A stretch of 57,384 nt of DNA from an uncultured Pelagibacteraceae bacterium (GCA_902515985.1 CABXWY010000008.1:1-57384); one strand, 5' to 3'. Shown: positions 1 through 9,478, numbered from the stretch's first letter. A program made the numbers and translations. Notes: generated by a model from the letters alone, not told the origin.

Positions 1-145
1 TTTGGGCTTTCACAACCCACTTAGATCCTCCAAGTTCCCTAGCCTTATTCTCAGCATTTTCTGGACTGTAAACAATTCCACCTCTAGGTATTGTAACTCC
101 AAACCCTGCTAATATTTTTTTTGCTTGGTACTCGTGAATATCCAT
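1..145 (-). CDS. Succinyl-CoA synthetase / malate-CoA ligase beta subunit, N-terminal part (cut by window edge)
   Basis: Only the first 48 codons are present; the gene runs off the left edge. The reading begins [12 protein letters not shown] and continues to a [10 protein letters not shown] stretch, the standard opening of the ATP-grasp beta subunit of succinyl-CoA synthetase (sucC) and of its close relative malate-CoA ligase (mtkA). The ATG lies one base past the stop codon of the malyl-CoA lyase gene, so the two are co-transcribed. That partnership favours malate-CoA ligase, which makes malyl-CoA for the lyase to split. SucC itself cannot be excluded from this fragment. Confidence 0.85.
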   Translation of the reverse strand, partial: MDIHEYQAKKILAGFGVTIPRGGIVYSPENAENKARELGGSKWVVKAQ

Positions 146-146
146 T

Positions 147-1085
147 TTATTTATCCTCTATTTTTTTATTTATATTTACAATATTTTCTGCCATTCGTGC
201 AGACGCTGCATCAATCATCCTTCCATCTAATTGGGCTGCACCTTTTCCTTCATTTGCAGCTTTATCTAATTCCTCTAAAATTCTTTTTGCTTTTTTAACT
301 TCAGCTTCTGGTGGTGAAAAAACTTTATTTGCTAAATCTATTTGTGATGGATGTATCGCCCATTTACCTTCTATACCAATAGCAGCAGCCCTTTTTGCTG
401 AAGCAATATATGCATCTGGGTCATTAAAATCTCCAAACGGCCCGTCTATTGCTCTAAGACCATAGGCTCTGCATGCCATAACTAATTCTGATAAACCATG
501 ATGCCATTGATCCCCTGGATAATCTGGATTTAAACCACCTATTACAACAGTTCTTGCTCTCAGACTTGCAGCATAATCAGCAACTCCAAAATGTAATGCC
601 TCTAATCTTTCACTAGATTTTGCAATTTCTTTAATATTAGACATCCCTAAAGCAGTTTCAATTAAACATTCAATTCCAATTTTATTTTTAATTTTTTTGT
701 TTGTTTCTATTTGAGTTAGCATACAATCTACCATGTAAACATCACTTCCAGTTCCAGCTTTAGGTACAAGTATAGTATCTATATTTTGTCCCGCTTGCTC
801 TACAAGTTCAACTAGATCACTATACATGTAATGAGTATCTAAACTGTTAATTCTAACAGAAATAGTTTTTCCTTTATCTCTCCAATTAATTTCATTTAAA
901 GCTTTAATAACATTTGCTCTTGCAGCTATCTTGTCATTTGGAGAGACAGCATCTTCTAAATCCAAGAAAACATAATCTGCGTCTGAATTTAAAGCCTTTT
1001 CAAACATTTTTGGTGATGAACCAGGGACTGCTAATTCACTTCTCTGAAGTCTTGATCTTGCTGGTTTATAAAATTGGTGGCTCAT
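147..1085 (-). CDS. mcl: L-malyl-CoA / beta-methylmalyl-CoA lyase (HpcH/HpaI aldolase family)
   Basis: A 312-residue TIM-barrel lyase of the CitE/HpcH type, which reversibly cleaves malyl-CoA to acetyl-CoA and glyoxylate using a divalent metal. Visible signatures are LDLEDAV at residues 41-47, VRIN at 77-80, VPKAG at 107-111, the metal-binding [10 protein letters not shown] at 138-147 and [10 protein letters not shown] at 166-175; HPSQI lies near the C-terminus. Length is normal for Mcl rather than for the longer malate synthases. It is followed after one base by a sucC-like gene, so together they could convert malate to malyl-CoA and then to C2 units, or assimilate glyoxylate in reverse. The substrate (malyl versus methylmalyl or citramalyl) cannot be fixed from sequence. 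Confidence 0.88.
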   Translation of the reverse strand: MSHQFYKPARSRLQRSELAVPGSSPKMFEKALNSDADYVFLDLEDAVSPNDKIAARANVIKALNEINWRDKGKTISVRINSLDTHYMYSDLVELVEQAGQNIDTILVPKAGTGSDVYMVDCMLTQIETNKKIKNKIGIECLIETALGMSNIKEIAKSSERLEALHFGVADYAASLRARTVVIGGLNPDYPGDQWHHGLSELVMACRAYGLRAIDGPFGDFNDPDAYIASAKRAAAIGIEGKWAIHPSQIDLANKVFSPPEAEVKKAKRILEELDKAANEGKGAAQLDGRMIDAASARMAENIVNINKKIEDK

Positions 1086-1128
1086 AAATGAATTTAATTT
1101 TTAGAAAGCTAACACTAATTTGGTCTTT

Positions 1129-1413
1129 TTAAGACTCTTTTTTTTTCTTCCTTTTTTCTAATTCATCCATGATATCCTCAATACGGACGCCATTTCCTTC
1201 TAGATAAACTAACAAATGGTAAAAAACATCAGCTGCCTCGTGAATTTTATTCGAATTATTTTCTACAGCTTCTATAAGCTCAGCAATCTCCTCTTTAACC
1301 TTTTCTACTGATAAAGATCTATTTTTAAGTAATTTTGATGTGTAAGAGCTATCATCTGATGATGATTTTCTATCTCGAATTATATTAATTAAATCCTCTA
1401 AAGTTTTTAGCAT
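1129..1413 (-). CDS. hisE: Phosphoribosyl-ATP pyrophosphatase
   Basis: A 94-residue all-alpha MazG-like pyrophosphatase that hydrolyses phosphoribosyl-ATP to phosphoribosyl-AMP, the second step of histidine synthesis. The metal-binding helix motifs EEIAELIEA (residues 41-49) and EAADVFYHLL (59-68) are present. It stands alone, not fused to hisI. It is the last his gene of the minus-strand operon and begins one base after the hisF stop codon, so translation is probably coupled. The next gene down (mcl) is separated by 43 bp and belongs to another pathway. HisI, HisG and HisD are not in the window. Confidence 0.95.
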   Translation of the reverse strand: MLKTLEDLINIIRDRKSSSDDSSYTSKLLKNRSLSVEKVKEEIAELIEAVENNSNKIHEAADVFYHLLVYLEGNGVRIEDIMDELEKRKKKKES

Positions 1414-1414
1414 A

Positions 1415-2170
1415 CTAAATTCTAACTGGAATTCCTTTTAAATCCAAATATTCCTTTGCCTGCTTTACTGAATATTTTCCATAATGAAAAATGGAAGCTG
1501 CTAAAACCGCACTCGCATTACCTAATTTAATACCATCTACTAAATGATCTAAGGTACCAACTCCACCAGAGGCAATAACAGGAATATTTACAGCAGATGA
1601 AATCTTAGACATCAAATCAATATCATATCCAGCCTGTGTACCATCTCTATCCATTGATGTTACAAGTAATTCACCCGCTCCACTTTTCTCCATTTCTTTT
1701 GCAAATTTTAATGCATCAATGCCTGTTTTATTTCTTCCGCCATGAGTATAGATCTCCCATATATTTCCATTTTTTTTTGCATCTATTGCAACAACAATAC
1801 ATTGGGAACCAAATTTTTTAGAACTATCAACAACAACTTGCTTGTCACTTACAGCAGCTGTATTTATTGAAACTTTATCAGCACCACAGTTAAGTAATTT
1901 ACTTATATCTTCAACACTTCTAACTCCTCCACCAACTGTTAAAGGCACAAAACATTTCTTGGAGGTTTTTTCTACAACGTCATAAATGGTTTCTCTGTTT
2001 TCGTTTGAGGCTGTAATATCTAAAAAACATATTTCATCAGCTCCACCTTCGCTGTAAATTTTTGCTTGCTCAACAGGGTCTCCTGCATCTTTAAGATCAA
2101 TGAAGTTAATGCCCTTAACAACACGACCATTATTTACATCTAAACAGGGAATTATTCTATTTTTAAGCAT
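1415..2170 (-). CDS. hisF: Imidazole glycerol phosphate synthase, cyclase subunit
   Basis: A 251-residue (beta/alpha)8 barrel that uses ammonia delivered by HisH to turn PRFAR into imidazole glycerol phosphate and AICAR. The two catalytic aspartates sit at the canonical positions: D11 in [12 protein letters not shown] and D130 in VVAIDAKK. Phosphate-binding loops TVGGGVRS (about 78-85) and ASGGVGT near the C-terminus are intact. Its start overlaps the end of hisA by 8 bp. The partner hisH is in the same operon but four genes upstream, beyond the tldD/tldE pair. Confidence 0.97.
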   Translation of the reverse strand: MLKNRIIPCLDVNNGRVVKGINFIDLKDAGDPVEQAKIYSEGGADEICFLDITASNENRETIYDVVEKTSKKCFVPLTVGGGVRSVEDISKLLNCGADKVSINTAAVSDKQVVVDSSKKFGSQCIVVAIDAKKNGNIWEIYTHGGRNKTGIDALKFAKEMEKSGAGELLVTSMDRDGTQAGYDIDLMSKISSAVNIPVIASGGVGTLDHLVDGIKLGNASAVLAASIFHYGKYSVKQAKEYLDLKGIPVRI

Positions 2171-2879
2171 CTTCTTTCACAAGGTCTTCTAATTTAATAT
2201 CGCCATCATAAATAGCTTTTCCAACTATTATACCTTCAATATTTTTTAAACGTTTTGCTTTTTTAACATCATCTATTGATGAAACCCCTCCAGATATGAT
2301 TACAGGACAATTTGATTTAGCTGCAATTTTTGATGTATCTTCAAAATTTGGGCTTTTCTTCATACCATCTTTATTTATATCAGTATAAATAAGTCTACTA
2401 ACTCCATAATCATTTACTTCACTCAAATAATCTAAAGTTAATTGATTAGAATTTTCTTTCCATCCAGATACAGATAAATATCCATCTTTAGCATCTAAAC
2501 CTAACGCTATTTTATCCGGAAATTTTTGACACGCCTCTTTTAAAAATATTTTATCTTTAATAGCAGCACTTCCTAAAATCACTTTTTCAACACCAGCATC
2601 AACATATTTTTTAATACTATCAAGCTTTCTGATACCACCACCAATCTCAACCTTTAAATCAAATTTACCAACTATATCTTGGATAATACTTAGATTAACA
2701 GTTTCGCCAGTTAAAGCTCCATCAAGATCGACTATATGTAAATTTTTGAAACCATGACTCCTATATTTGCTAGCTTGTTCAACTGGAGACATTTTGTACT
2801 CAGTTTTCTTGTCAAAATCTCCTTTAACTAGTCTTACGCACTTTTTATCCTTAATATCTATGGCTGGAAATATTTTCAC
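2163..2879 (-). CDS. hisA: ProFAR isomerase (HisA)
   Basis: A 238-residue (beta/alpha)8 barrel that opens the ribose ring of ProFAR to give PRFAR, the substrate of HisF. Catalytic Asp8 ([14 protein letters not shown]) and Asp129 (ALGLDAKDG) are present, with phosphate loops VEIGGGIR (about 77-84) and [16 protein letters not shown] at about 165-173 fits HisA rather than HisF or TrpF. It overlaps hisF by 8 bp and follows the tldE stop by 38 bp, a gap that holds a perfect AT-only palindrome. Confidence 0.96.
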   Translation of the reverse strand: MKIFPAIDIKDKKCVRLVKGDFDKKTEYKMSPVEQASKYRSHGFKNLHIVDLDGALTGETVNLSIIQDIVGKFDLKVEIGGGIRKLDSIKKYVDAGVEKVILGSAAIKDKIFLKEACQKFPDKIALGLDAKDGYLSVSGWKENSNQLTLDYLSEVNDYGVSRLIYTDINKDGMKKSPNFEDTSKIAAKSNCPVIISGGVSSIDDVKKAKRLKNIEGIIVGKAIYDGDIKLEDLVKEDA

Positions 2880-2898
2880 TATTTTAAATTTTTTTTAT

Positions 2899-2920
2899 TA
2901 ACTTATAAATTTATAAGTTA
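2899..2920. repeat. 22-bp perfect palindrome between pmbA/tldE and hisA
   Basis: The 22 bases form an uninterrupted perfect palindrome whose right edge includes the stop codon of the tldE gene. It is almost purely A/T (one G:C pair per arm), and on the minus strand it is followed by an A-run, not a T-run, so it does not look like an intrinsic terminator. It could be a weak mRNA 3' hairpin that protects or punctuates the his message, or a protein site, or chance in AT-rich DNA. Confidence 0.4.
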
Positions 2921-4237
2921 TTTTCCTCCAACAATCATCCCTTCAACTAACATTGTAGGTGAATTAGTTGAATAGTTGAATTCTAAATCATTGGCTAATG
3001 ATATATTTTTATAAATATTATTTAAATTTCCAGCTATTGTTATTTCGCTTACAGGATAGGAAAACTCACCATTTTCAACCATTAATCCAGATGCACCAAC
3101 TGAAAAATCTCCAGTAATTATGTTTGACCCCCTACCGATTGTCTCTGTAATATAAAGCAGCTTTTTATTTGAGTTGAGTAATTCTTCAAAACTTAAATCA
3201 CCATTTAGGAAATATAAATTTGATGAACCACTAGCTCTACCATTTGACTTTTTTTTTATTTTTTTTCCGTTGTAAGTATCAATTAAAAGATCGTTTAAAG
3301 CTCCATCTTTTACAAGATCTAAAGGATTCGTCTTAACCCCTTCAACATCAAAATATCTCGAACCATTTGCTTTTTTAATGTCAGCTTTGTCTTGAATATT
3401 GATTTTATCTCCAAATATTTTTTTGTTAAGTTTATCTTTTAAAAAAGTTGTTCCTTTTGCAAATGCACTAGAGGATATAGCACTTGAAAATGAGGATAAA
3501 AAACCTTTAGCAATTCTTTTATCAAAAATAATATTTAATTTCTCACTTTTTATTTTTTTTGGATTCAATTTTTTTAAAGCTAATTCAGCAGCTTTTGACC
3601 CTAATTGTTTTGGTTTAAGAATATCGTTAAAAAAACGTTTGCTACTGTACTCGTAATCTCTCTCCATGCTTCCATTATTTTTTGATACTACCTCGCAATA
3701 GGCTGTAAACTGAGATGTTTTATAACCATCAGAGAATCCACTTGAATTTGCTAAAATAAAATTTGATTTATTTTGGCTAAAGCCCGATCCATTAGTATTA
3801 ACAATATCTTTTCTGGAAAAAGCCTCTTCCTCAGCTTCGTTTATGTATTCTATTTTCTTTTTATTTTCTAAAACTGTTTCATCATACAAATCTAGGTCTT
3901 TATCGCCTTTAAAATAAAGTTCTTTATCTGCCAGAGAGTTTAGATCATCTTCAGGCGTTATTTTAGTACTCTCAACGCATCTATTAATCAGACCATCTAA
4001 ATTTTTTGTGTTCAGATCTGAGGATGAAATTGTAGACTTTTTTTTACCAATGTAAGTTGTTAATGTAATACCTAAATTTTCAGACCTTCTTGAGCCATCT
4101 AATTTTCTATTTCTTACACTTACATCCTCGGATACTGAATGCATTACCATTACACTTGCATCAGTTGAGCCAAGTTTATTAGATTTAGATAAACATTGCT
4201 CAGCAATATTATTTAGATAATCTTTTTCTTTTATCAT
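2918..4237 (-). CDS. pmbA: TldE/PmbA subunit of the TldD/TldE metalloprotease
   Basis: A 439-residue non-catalytic partner of TldD. It shows the family pattern of an N-terminal domain followed by a beta-rich domain, with IFDKRIAKGFLSSFSSAISS near the middle and the C-terminal TNSPTMLVEGMIVGGK that is typical of PmbA. It lacks an HExxH motif, as expected for TldE. TldD/TldE together form a zinc protease that trims unfolded or modified peptides (known for microcin B17 and CcdA). It is separated from tldD by only 2 bp (4238-4239). Its location inside the histidine operon is unusual; I infer co-transcription, not a histidine function. Confidence 0.93.
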   Translation of the reverse strand: MIKEKDYLNNIAEQCLSKSNKLGSTDASVMVMHSVSEDVSVRNRKLDGSRRSENLGITLTTYIGKKKSTISSSDLNTKNLDGLINRCVESTKITPEDDLNSLADKELYFKGDKDLDLYDETVLENKKKIEYINEAEEEAFSRKDIVNTNGSGFSQNKSNFILANSSGFSDGYKTSQFTAYCEVVSKNNGSMERDYEYSSKRFFNDILKPKQLGSKAAELALKKLNPKKIKSEKLNIIFDKRIAKGFLSSFSSAISSSAFAKGTTFLKDKLNKKIFGDKINIQDKADIKKANGSRYFDVEGVKTNPLDLVKDGALNDLLIDTYNGKKIKKKSNGRASGSSNLYFLNGDLSFEELLNSNKKLLYITETIGRGSNIITGDFSVGASGLMVENGEFSYPVSEITIAGNLNNIYKNISLANDLEFNYSTNSPTMLVEGMIVGGK

Positions 4238-4239
4238 TT

Positions 4240-5652
4240 TTATAGTTGAGTGCCGCCAACTGTCATATTATCAATTAAGAGGGATGGCTGACCAACCCCA
4301 ACTGGAACCCCTTGTCCAGACTTACCACAAGTTCCAATACCAGGGTCTAGCATCATATCATTGCCAACCATTAAAACTTCTTTAAGAGATGATGGGCCAT
4401 CACCAATTAAAGTTGCTCCTTTTAAAGGTGCACCAATTTTACCATTTACTATTTCATAAGCTTCTGTACAATTAAAAACAAACTTTCCTGAAGTAATATC
4501 AACTTGTCCACCCCCAAAACTAACAGCAAAAATCCCCTTAGTTACAGAATTAATCATCTCTTCCTGTGTATGAGTTCCGTTTAGCATTATCGTATTACGC
4601 ATTCTGGGTAATACGATATGTTTGTAATTTTCTCTTCTTCCATTGCCTGTAGACTTAGTATTCATCAATCGTGCATTTAATCTATCTTGCATAAAGTTTT
4701 TTAAAATTCCTTTTTCAATCAAAACTGTTTTTTCTGTAGGAGTTCCTTCATCATCAATGTTAAGACTTCCTCTTCTATTATCTATAGTTCCATCATCAAT
4801 AATAGTGACACCTTCACTAGCAACCCTTCGGCCAACTAAATTATGGAAAACAGAGGTTTTTTTTCGATTAAAATCGCCTTCAAGACCATGCCCTATTGCT
4901 TCATGTATTAATATCGCTGGCCAACCAGGTCCAAGAACAACTTTCATTTCACCTGCAGGAGATGGTTTACTTTTTAAATTAGTTGTAGCAATTCGAAATG
5001 CTTCATCACACAATTTCTTCCAACTTCCATCTTTCAGATATTCATCATAAGACTGTCTTCCACCGACTCCATATACAGCAGTTTCTTTTCTACCATTTTT
5101 TTCTACCATCATTGATATATTTATTCTAACCAGAGGTCTACTGTCTTTGAGTAATTCGCCCCCTGGTCTTAAGATTTCAACATTTTTTTTCTCTCCTAGA
5201 AAACTAGCTGAGACCTGTTTCACAGATTGATCTTTTGATCTTGAATATTCATTCATTAAATTTAACAATTCTATCTTTGCATTTAAGGACTTTGTCTCGA
5301 TAGGATCTATATCATTATAAAATTTTTGATTTGTTTTTTTAATTTCAGAATTGTAAGTACCTTTTTTACTTTTAAGTGTTGACTTTAAATTTTTACTTGA
5401 TTTTTTAAGAGACTCCTCTGAAATTTCGTTTGAATGTGAGTAAGCAATTACATCATCAGTAATTGCTCTAAAACCATAACCTGAGTCTATACTATATTCT
5501 GAGCTTTTAATTTTATTATCATCTAAAGTTACAGTTTCAAATTTTGTATCTTCTATATACAACTCTCCATCATCACAATCGTGTAATGTATCTGAAACGA
5601 TTTTATCTGCAGTATCTAGAGATAAATTTGAATTTTTAAGTAAATCTGACAT
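4240..5652 (-). CDS. tldD: TldD metalloprotease catalytic subunit
   Basis: A 470-residue zinc-dependent protease subunit. The catalytic HEAIGH motif (HExxH) is at residues 250-255, within LIHEAIGHGLEGDF, and the C-terminal third carries the third-ligand region around GTCGKSGQGVPVGVGQP (about 441-457). It forms a heterodimer with the PmbA/TldE protein encoded 2 bp downstream. It follows hisH by 12 bp in a minus-strand operon. No microcin or lasso-peptide precursor gene is visible nearby, so a general peptide-processing or quality-control role is the safer reading. Confidence 0.95.
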   Translation of the reverse strand: MSDLLKNSNLSLDTADKIVSDTLHDCDDGELYIEDTKFETVTLDDNKIKSSEYSIDSGYGFRAITDDVIAYSHSNEISEESLKKSSKNLKSTLKSKKGTYNSEIKKTNQKFYNDIDPIETKSLNAKIELLNLMNEYSRSKDQSVKQVSASFLGEKKNVEILRPGGELLKDSRPLVRINISMMVEKNGRKETAVYGVGGRQSYDEYLKDGSWKKLCDEAFRIATTNLKSKPSPAGEMKVVLGPGWPAILIHEAIGHGLEGDFNRKKTSVFHNLVGRRVASEGVTIIDDGTIDNRRGSLNIDDEGTPTEKTVLIEKGILKNFMQDRLNARLMNTKSTGNGRRENYKHIVLPRMRNTIMLNGTHTQEEMINSVTKGIFAVSFGGGQVDITSGKFVFNCTEAYEIVNGKIGAPLKGATLIGDGPSSLKEVLMVGNDMMLDPGIGTCGKSGQGVPVGVGQPSLLIDNMTVGGTQL

Positions 5653-5664
5653 TTTTTTAATTTC

Positions 5665-6291
5665 TTATAATGTAATAAAATTTTCTATAATTCTAAGCCC
5701 TATTTTGTCACTCTTTTCAGGGTGAAATTGGGTTCCAAAGATATTCTCTTTTTCTACAGCACATACAACTTTCGATGAATAATCCGTTGTTGCAGCAATT
5801 ATGGATTTGTCTTCAGGTATAAATTCATAACTGTGCACAAAATACATGTGGGATTTATCTTCTATATTATTAAAAATCTTACTATCTTTAACAATATTAA
5901 TTTCATTCCATCCGATATGTGGAAGCTTGAATTTACCGTTTTGATTATTAATTTTAGACACTTTACCTGAAATCCATCCTAGACCTTTTGTTTCAGTTTC
6001 TTCATAACCAACATCTGCAAACATTTGCAATCCTACACAAATACCCAAAATAGGTTTTTTATTTGCTATAACAAATTCATTTAAAGTATCATTTAGACCG
6101 CTGATTTTGTTTAAGGCATCTACGCAGCTTTTAAATGATCCTTGTCCTGGTAGAACAATTTTATCAGATACTTTGATTTTATTTAAATCTGAGGTTACTT
6201 CTATTGTTGCTTTATCTTGTGCAACTTCCTTAAATGAGTTTATTACAGAGCTTATATTGCCCGAGCTATAGTCTACGATTATGACTTTCAT
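5665..6291 (-). CDS. hisH: Imidazole glycerol phosphate synthase, glutaminase subunit
   Basis: A 208-residue class I glutamine amidotransferase that hydrolyses glutamine and channels ammonia to HisF. The catalytic triad is visible: Cys85 in GICVGLQMF, His190 and Glu192 in GTQFHPEKS. The oxyanion region VLPGQGSF (47-54) is present. The nucleophile elbow reads GICVG rather than the commoner GICLG, a conservative change. It begins 11 bp after the hisB stop. Confidence 0.97.
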   Translation of the reverse strand: MKVIIVDYSSGNISSVINSFKEVAQDKATIEVTSDLNKIKVSDKIVLPGQGSFKSCVDALNKISGLNDTLNEFVIANKKPILGICVGLQMFADVGYEETETKGLGWISGKVSKINNQNGKFKLPHIGWNEINIVKDSKIFNNIEDKSHMYFVHSYEFIPEDKSIIAATTDYSSKVVCAVEKENIFGTQFHPEKSDKIGLRIIENFITL

Positions 6292-6302
6292 TAATTCTTT
6301 TT

Positions 6303-6893
6303 TTATAAAGAACCTTTTGTAGAGGGCACTGTATTTTTATTTTTGGGATCTAATTCAAGTGCTGCTCTAAGTGATCTAGCAAGTCCTTTATAACAAGATT
6401 CGATTATGTGGTGGCTGTTATCACCGTAAATATTTTCAATGTGCATAGTTATTCCAGCTGATTGAGCAAATGCCTGGAACCATTCTTTGAACAACTCGGT
6501 GTCCATTTCACCTAATTTTTCAACCTTCAATTTAACGTTCCAGATTAGATATGGTCTATTAGACATATCAATTGCTACCCTTGTTAATGTTTCATCCATA
6601 GGCAACAAGGCGTGCGCATATCTTTTAATACCAACGAAATTTTTTGATGCTTTCTTTAAGCATTCACCAATAGCAATTCCGGTGTCTTCAGTTGTATGAT
6701 GTAAATCAATATGAGTATCTCCTTTTGCTTTAACTTTAAGATCAATTGAAGAATGTTTCGATAGTTGTTCTAGCATATGGTCTAAAAAACCAATTCCTGT
6801 GTCAATTTTGTATTGGCCTTTACCATCTATATTAAGTTCCACTTTAATTGATGTTTCTTTTGTTTTTCTTGTAATATCAGCTTTTCTCTTCAT
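6303..6893 (-). CDS. hisB: Imidazoleglycerol-phosphate dehydratase
   Basis: A 196-residue manganese enzyme that dehydrates imidazole glycerol phosphate. Both metal-binding repeats are present: [12 protein letters not shown] (61-72) and [13 protein letters not shown] (158-170). It is the single-function form; there is no histidinol-phosphatase domain. It is the first gene of the minus-strand his operon and is divergent from hslV, so its promoter must lie in the 90-bp gap 6894-6983. Confidence 0.97.
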   Translation of the reverse strand: MKRKADITRKTKETSIKVELNIDGKGQYKIDTGIGFLDHMLEQLSKHSSIDLKVKAKGDTHIDLHHTTEDTGIAIGECLKKASKNFVGIKRYAHALLPMDETLTRVAIDMSNRPYLIWNVKLKVEKLGEMDTELFKEWFQAFAQSAGITMHIENIYGDNSHHIIESCYKGLARSLRAALELDPKNKNTVPSTKGSL

Positions 6894-6948
6894 TATTTTA
6901 ATACGTATATATTCATTATTTGTTTATATCAATAAAAGTAATCAAACA

Positions 6949-6976
6949 CTTGAACTATTAGGATTAATATCCATCT
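6949..6976 (+). promoter_or_regulatory. Sigma32 (RpoH)-like promoter of hslVU
   Basis: CTTGAA at 6949-6954 is followed after exactly 15 bp by TCCATCT at 6970-6976. This resembles alphaproteobacterial heat-shock promoters (CTTGAA ... CYTATnT). The same element spacing occurs before grpE and dnaK in this window. The predicted transcription start falls almost on the hslV ATG at 6984, so the mRNA would be leaderless or nearly so. Confidence 0.6.
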
Positions 6977-6983
6977 AATAAAT

Positions 6984-7499
6984 ATGACAACAATTGTATT
7001 AGTTAGAAAAGATAAAAACGTTGTAGTTGCTAGCGATGGTCAAGTTAGCATGGGTAATACTGTTATTAAAAGTACAGCAAATAAAGTTAGAAAAATTGAG
7101 AAAAGAAATGTGATCGCAGGATTTGCTGGATCGACAGCAGATGCGCTAACGTTATTTGAAAGATTAGAATCTAAGTTAGAAAAACATGCAGGAAATTTAA
7201 CAAGAGCTGCTGTTGAACTTGCTAAGGACTGGAGAACAGACAAATATTTAAGAAGATTAGAAGCATTAATGGCAATTGGAGATAAAGAAAAAAGTTTTAT
7301 AATCTCAGGTACAGGTGACGTTCTAGAGCCTGAGGGAGATGTTATAGGAATTGGATCAGGCGGAAATTATGCTTTAGCGTCAGCAAAAGTATTAATGGAC
7401 ACAGATTTATCAGCGGAAGAGATCGCTAAAAAAGCCATTAAAGTAGCATCTGAGATCTGTGTATTCACAAATAATAACGTCAATATTGAGAAAATATAA
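6984..7499 (+). CDS. hslV: ATP-dependent protease HslVU, peptidase subunit
   Basis: A 171-residue N-terminal-nucleophile (proteasome-beta-like) threonine peptidase. The sequence starts M-TTIVLVRK, so removing Met exposes the catalytic Thr that defines HslV; this fixes the start codon. GSGGNYA (about 114-120) is typical of the family. It forms a double hexamer capped by the HslU unfoldase encoded immediately downstream, with which it overlaps by one base (TAATG). The upstream heat-shock-type promoter suits its role in degrading misfolded proteins. Confidence 0.97.
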   Translation: MTTIVLVRKDKNVVVASDGQVSMGNTVIKSTANKVRKIEKRNVIAGFAGSTADALTLFERLESKLEKHAGNLTRAAVELAKDWRTDKYLRRLEALMAIGDKEKSFIISGTGDVLEPEGDVIGIGSGGNYALASAKVLMDTDLSAEEIAKKAIKVASEICVFTNNNVNIEKI

Positions 7500-8866
7500 T
7501 GGAAAAAAATAATGTTACACCTCTAGTGCCAAAGGATAAAAAAAACCAAGAAGATACTTTTATAAGCTCGCTATCTCCTAGAGAAATAGTTTCAGAGTTA
7601 GATAGATTTGTAGTTGGACAAAACAAAGCTAAGAGAGCTGTTGCTATCGCACTTAGAAACAGGTGGCGAAGACAAGCTTTAAAAGGTGATATGAAAGATG
7701 AAGTTTTGCCAAAAAATATATTAATGATTGGACCTACTGGGGTTGGAAAAACAGAAATATCTAGACGTTTATCTAAACTTGCGGAAGCTCCATTTGTAAA
7801 AGTTGAAGCAACAAGATTTACTGAGGTAGGATATGTCGGAAGAGATGTTGAACAAATAGTTAGAGATTTACTTGAAATAGCTATTGCGATGGAAAAAGTA
7901 AAAAAAAGAAAAGAAGTACATGCTCAGGCTCAAAAGCAAGCAGAGGAAAAAGTCCTAGATGCAATAGTTGGAAATAAAGCAAGTGTTGCAACTAGAGAAA
8001 GCTTTAGAAAAAGATTACGAAACGGAGATCTAGACGAGAATGAAATTGAAATTGCTGTTAACGATGCAAATACAATGCCATCATTTGAAATACCTGGAAT
8101 GCCAGGAGCCAATGTTGGGATGATAAATATTGGAGAGATGCTTGGTAAAGGCATGGGCAATAAACCCAAAAAGAAAAAAATGACTGTAAAAGAGTCTCAT
8201 GATATTTTGATTAATGAAGAGTCTGATAAATTAATTGAACAAGACAAAATTATTAAATCTGCAAAAAGTTCCACAGAAGACAATGGAATAGTATTTCTTG
8301 ACGAAATAGATAAAATTTCAGCAAGAACTGATAGAGTTGGTGGAGATGTATCTAGAGAAGGAGTTCAAAGAGATTTGTTGCCATTAATTGAAGGAACAAC
8401 CGTGAGCACTAAGTATGGCCCAATAAAAACTGATCATATACTTTTTATAGCATCTGGCGCTTTCCAATTAGCAAAACCTTCAGATCTTTTGCCAGAATTA
8501 CAAGGAAGACTACCAATTAGAGTTGAGCTTGAGGCTTTAACTAGTGATGACTTTAAAAAAATTTTAAGAGAACCAGATAATAGTTTAATCAAGCAGTATA
8601 AAGCGTTGTTAAAAACAGAAAATGTAGAATTGGAGTTTTCAGATGATGGGATTGACGCTATAGCCAATATTGCTACTGAGGTAAACTCAACTGTTGAAAA
8701 TATTGGTGCTAGGAGATTACACACTATAATTGAAAGGGTCTTGGACGAAATCAGCTTTACAGCTACTGATAGATCTGGAGAAAAAATTGTTATAGACTCT
8801 GTTTATATTAAGAAAAATTTAGGTGAATTGGTTAAAGATACGGATTTATCAAAATTTATTTTATAA
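7499..8866 (+). CDS. hslU: ATP-dependent protease HslVU, ATPase subunit
   Basis: A 455-residue AAA+ unfoldase that feeds substrates to HslV. The N-terminus has [16 protein letters not shown], Walker A is GPTGVGKT at 78-85, the pore motif GYVGRD is near 108-113, and Walker B is IVFLDEIDK in the mid-protein; an I-domain lies between the Walker motifs. The C-terminus (LSKFIL) is the conserved tail that docks into HslV. Translation is coupled to hslV by a 1-bp start/stop overlap. The 3' end overlaps the convergent GNAT-like gene by 11 bp. Confidence 0.97.
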   Translation: MEKNNVTPLVPKDKKNQEDTFISSLSPREIVSELDRFVVGQNKAKRAVAIALRNRWRRQALKGDMKDEVLPKNILMIGPTGVGKTEISRRLSKLAEAPFVKVEATRFTEVGYVGRDVEQIVRDLLEIAIAMEKVKKRKEVHAQAQKQAEEKVLDAIVGNKASVATRESFRKRLRNGDLDENEIEIAVNDANTMPSFEIPGMPGANVGMINIGEMLGKGMGNKPKKKKMTVKESHDILINEESDKLIEQDKIIKSAKSSTEDNGIVFLDEIDKISARTDRVGGDVSREGVQRDLLPLIEGTTVSTKYGPIKTDHILFIASGAFQLAKPSDLLPELQGRLPIRVELEALTSDDFKKILREPDNSLIKQYKALLKTENVELEFSDDGIDAIANIATEVNSTVENIGARRLHTIIERVLDEISFTATDRSGEKIVIDSVYIKKNLGELVKDTDLSKFIL

Positions 8867-9473
8867 CTTTGTATTCAAAATTTTGTGTATTTTTATTAAC
8901 TTGCAACTCAACAGCCCCATTTCTTAAATGAAACTTTCTTGCCATGTCAGTTAAAGGTGAAAGAGTAACAAGTCTATTTAGATGATTTGATTTTTTTATC
9001 ATTTTATAAACCTCTTTAACTATAAGCTTTCCTCCTCCTTTTTTCTTTGACCAAACAGTATATGCTATAGCTATTCTTCCAACCTTGTTGGGATCTCTTT
9101 GCATATTCTTTAAAAATGCATCTTGACTAAATAACTCAAGCTCTTTAACAGATTTTGGTATTTCATCTGTGAACGCGAAACACATTACCGCATAAATCTC
9201 ATCCTTAAACTTTACTCCAAAAATCTTTCTCCCATAACTTGTCCTAAATAAATTATCTAGTTCAGGCCTAACTGGGTCTTCTAAAATATCACATTTATCT
9301 AACTCAACAAGTTCTGCACCTTTTACCCAAAAATAAAAATCTTTTATATTTTTTTTAATATCAGCACGGCTTTTTACAAATTTTGTTTTTTCACTTATTA
9401 CAGAAAAATTTTTTTTAATATCAGTTTTACTTTTTCTTAATCTTGCTCTTATTCTTGATTTGAAATTTTTCAT
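8856..9473 (-). CDS. Predicted GNAT-fold N-acetyltransferase-like protein
   Basis: A 205-residue protein with a basic N-terminal 60 residues (many Lys/Arg) and a C-terminal half resembling GNAT acetyltransferases: [17 protein letters not shown] at about 131-147, followed by a helix and [13 protein letters not shown], which matches the end of GNAT domains. The acetyl-CoA loop is imperfect, so activity is uncertain. Its 3' end overlaps hslU by 11 bp on the opposite strand; its start abuts the Smr gene (5-bp gap). A diverged copy of its last 25 or so codons is found at 12100-12177, beside a broken secB copy. Confidence 0.55.
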   Translation of the reverse strand: MKNFKSRIRARLRKSKTDIKKNFSVISEKTKFVKSRADIKKNIKDFYFWVKGAELVELDKCDILEDPVRPELDNLFRTSYGRKIFGVKFKDEIYAVMCFAFTDEIPKSVKELELFSQDAFLKNMQRDPNKVGRIAIAYTVWSKKKGGGKLIVKEVYKMIKKSNHLNRLVTLSPLTDMARKFHLRNGAVELQVNKNTQNFEYKVIK

Positions 9474-9478
9474 ACAAA

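Noticed and set aside
121..465. Open frame of 114 codons on the plus strand
   Set aside because: It is antisense to malyl-CoA lyase and the sucC-like start, both of which have clear family motifs.
2899..2920. Palindrome as intrinsic terminator
   Set aside because: Arms are almost only A/T and the downstream minus-strand sequence is an A-run, so it is not a terminator; kept only as a repeat.
4240..5652. TldD/TldE as part of a microcin or RiPP biosynthetic cluster
   Set aside because: No precursor peptide, cyclodehydratase or transporter gene is nearby; the flanks are his genes.
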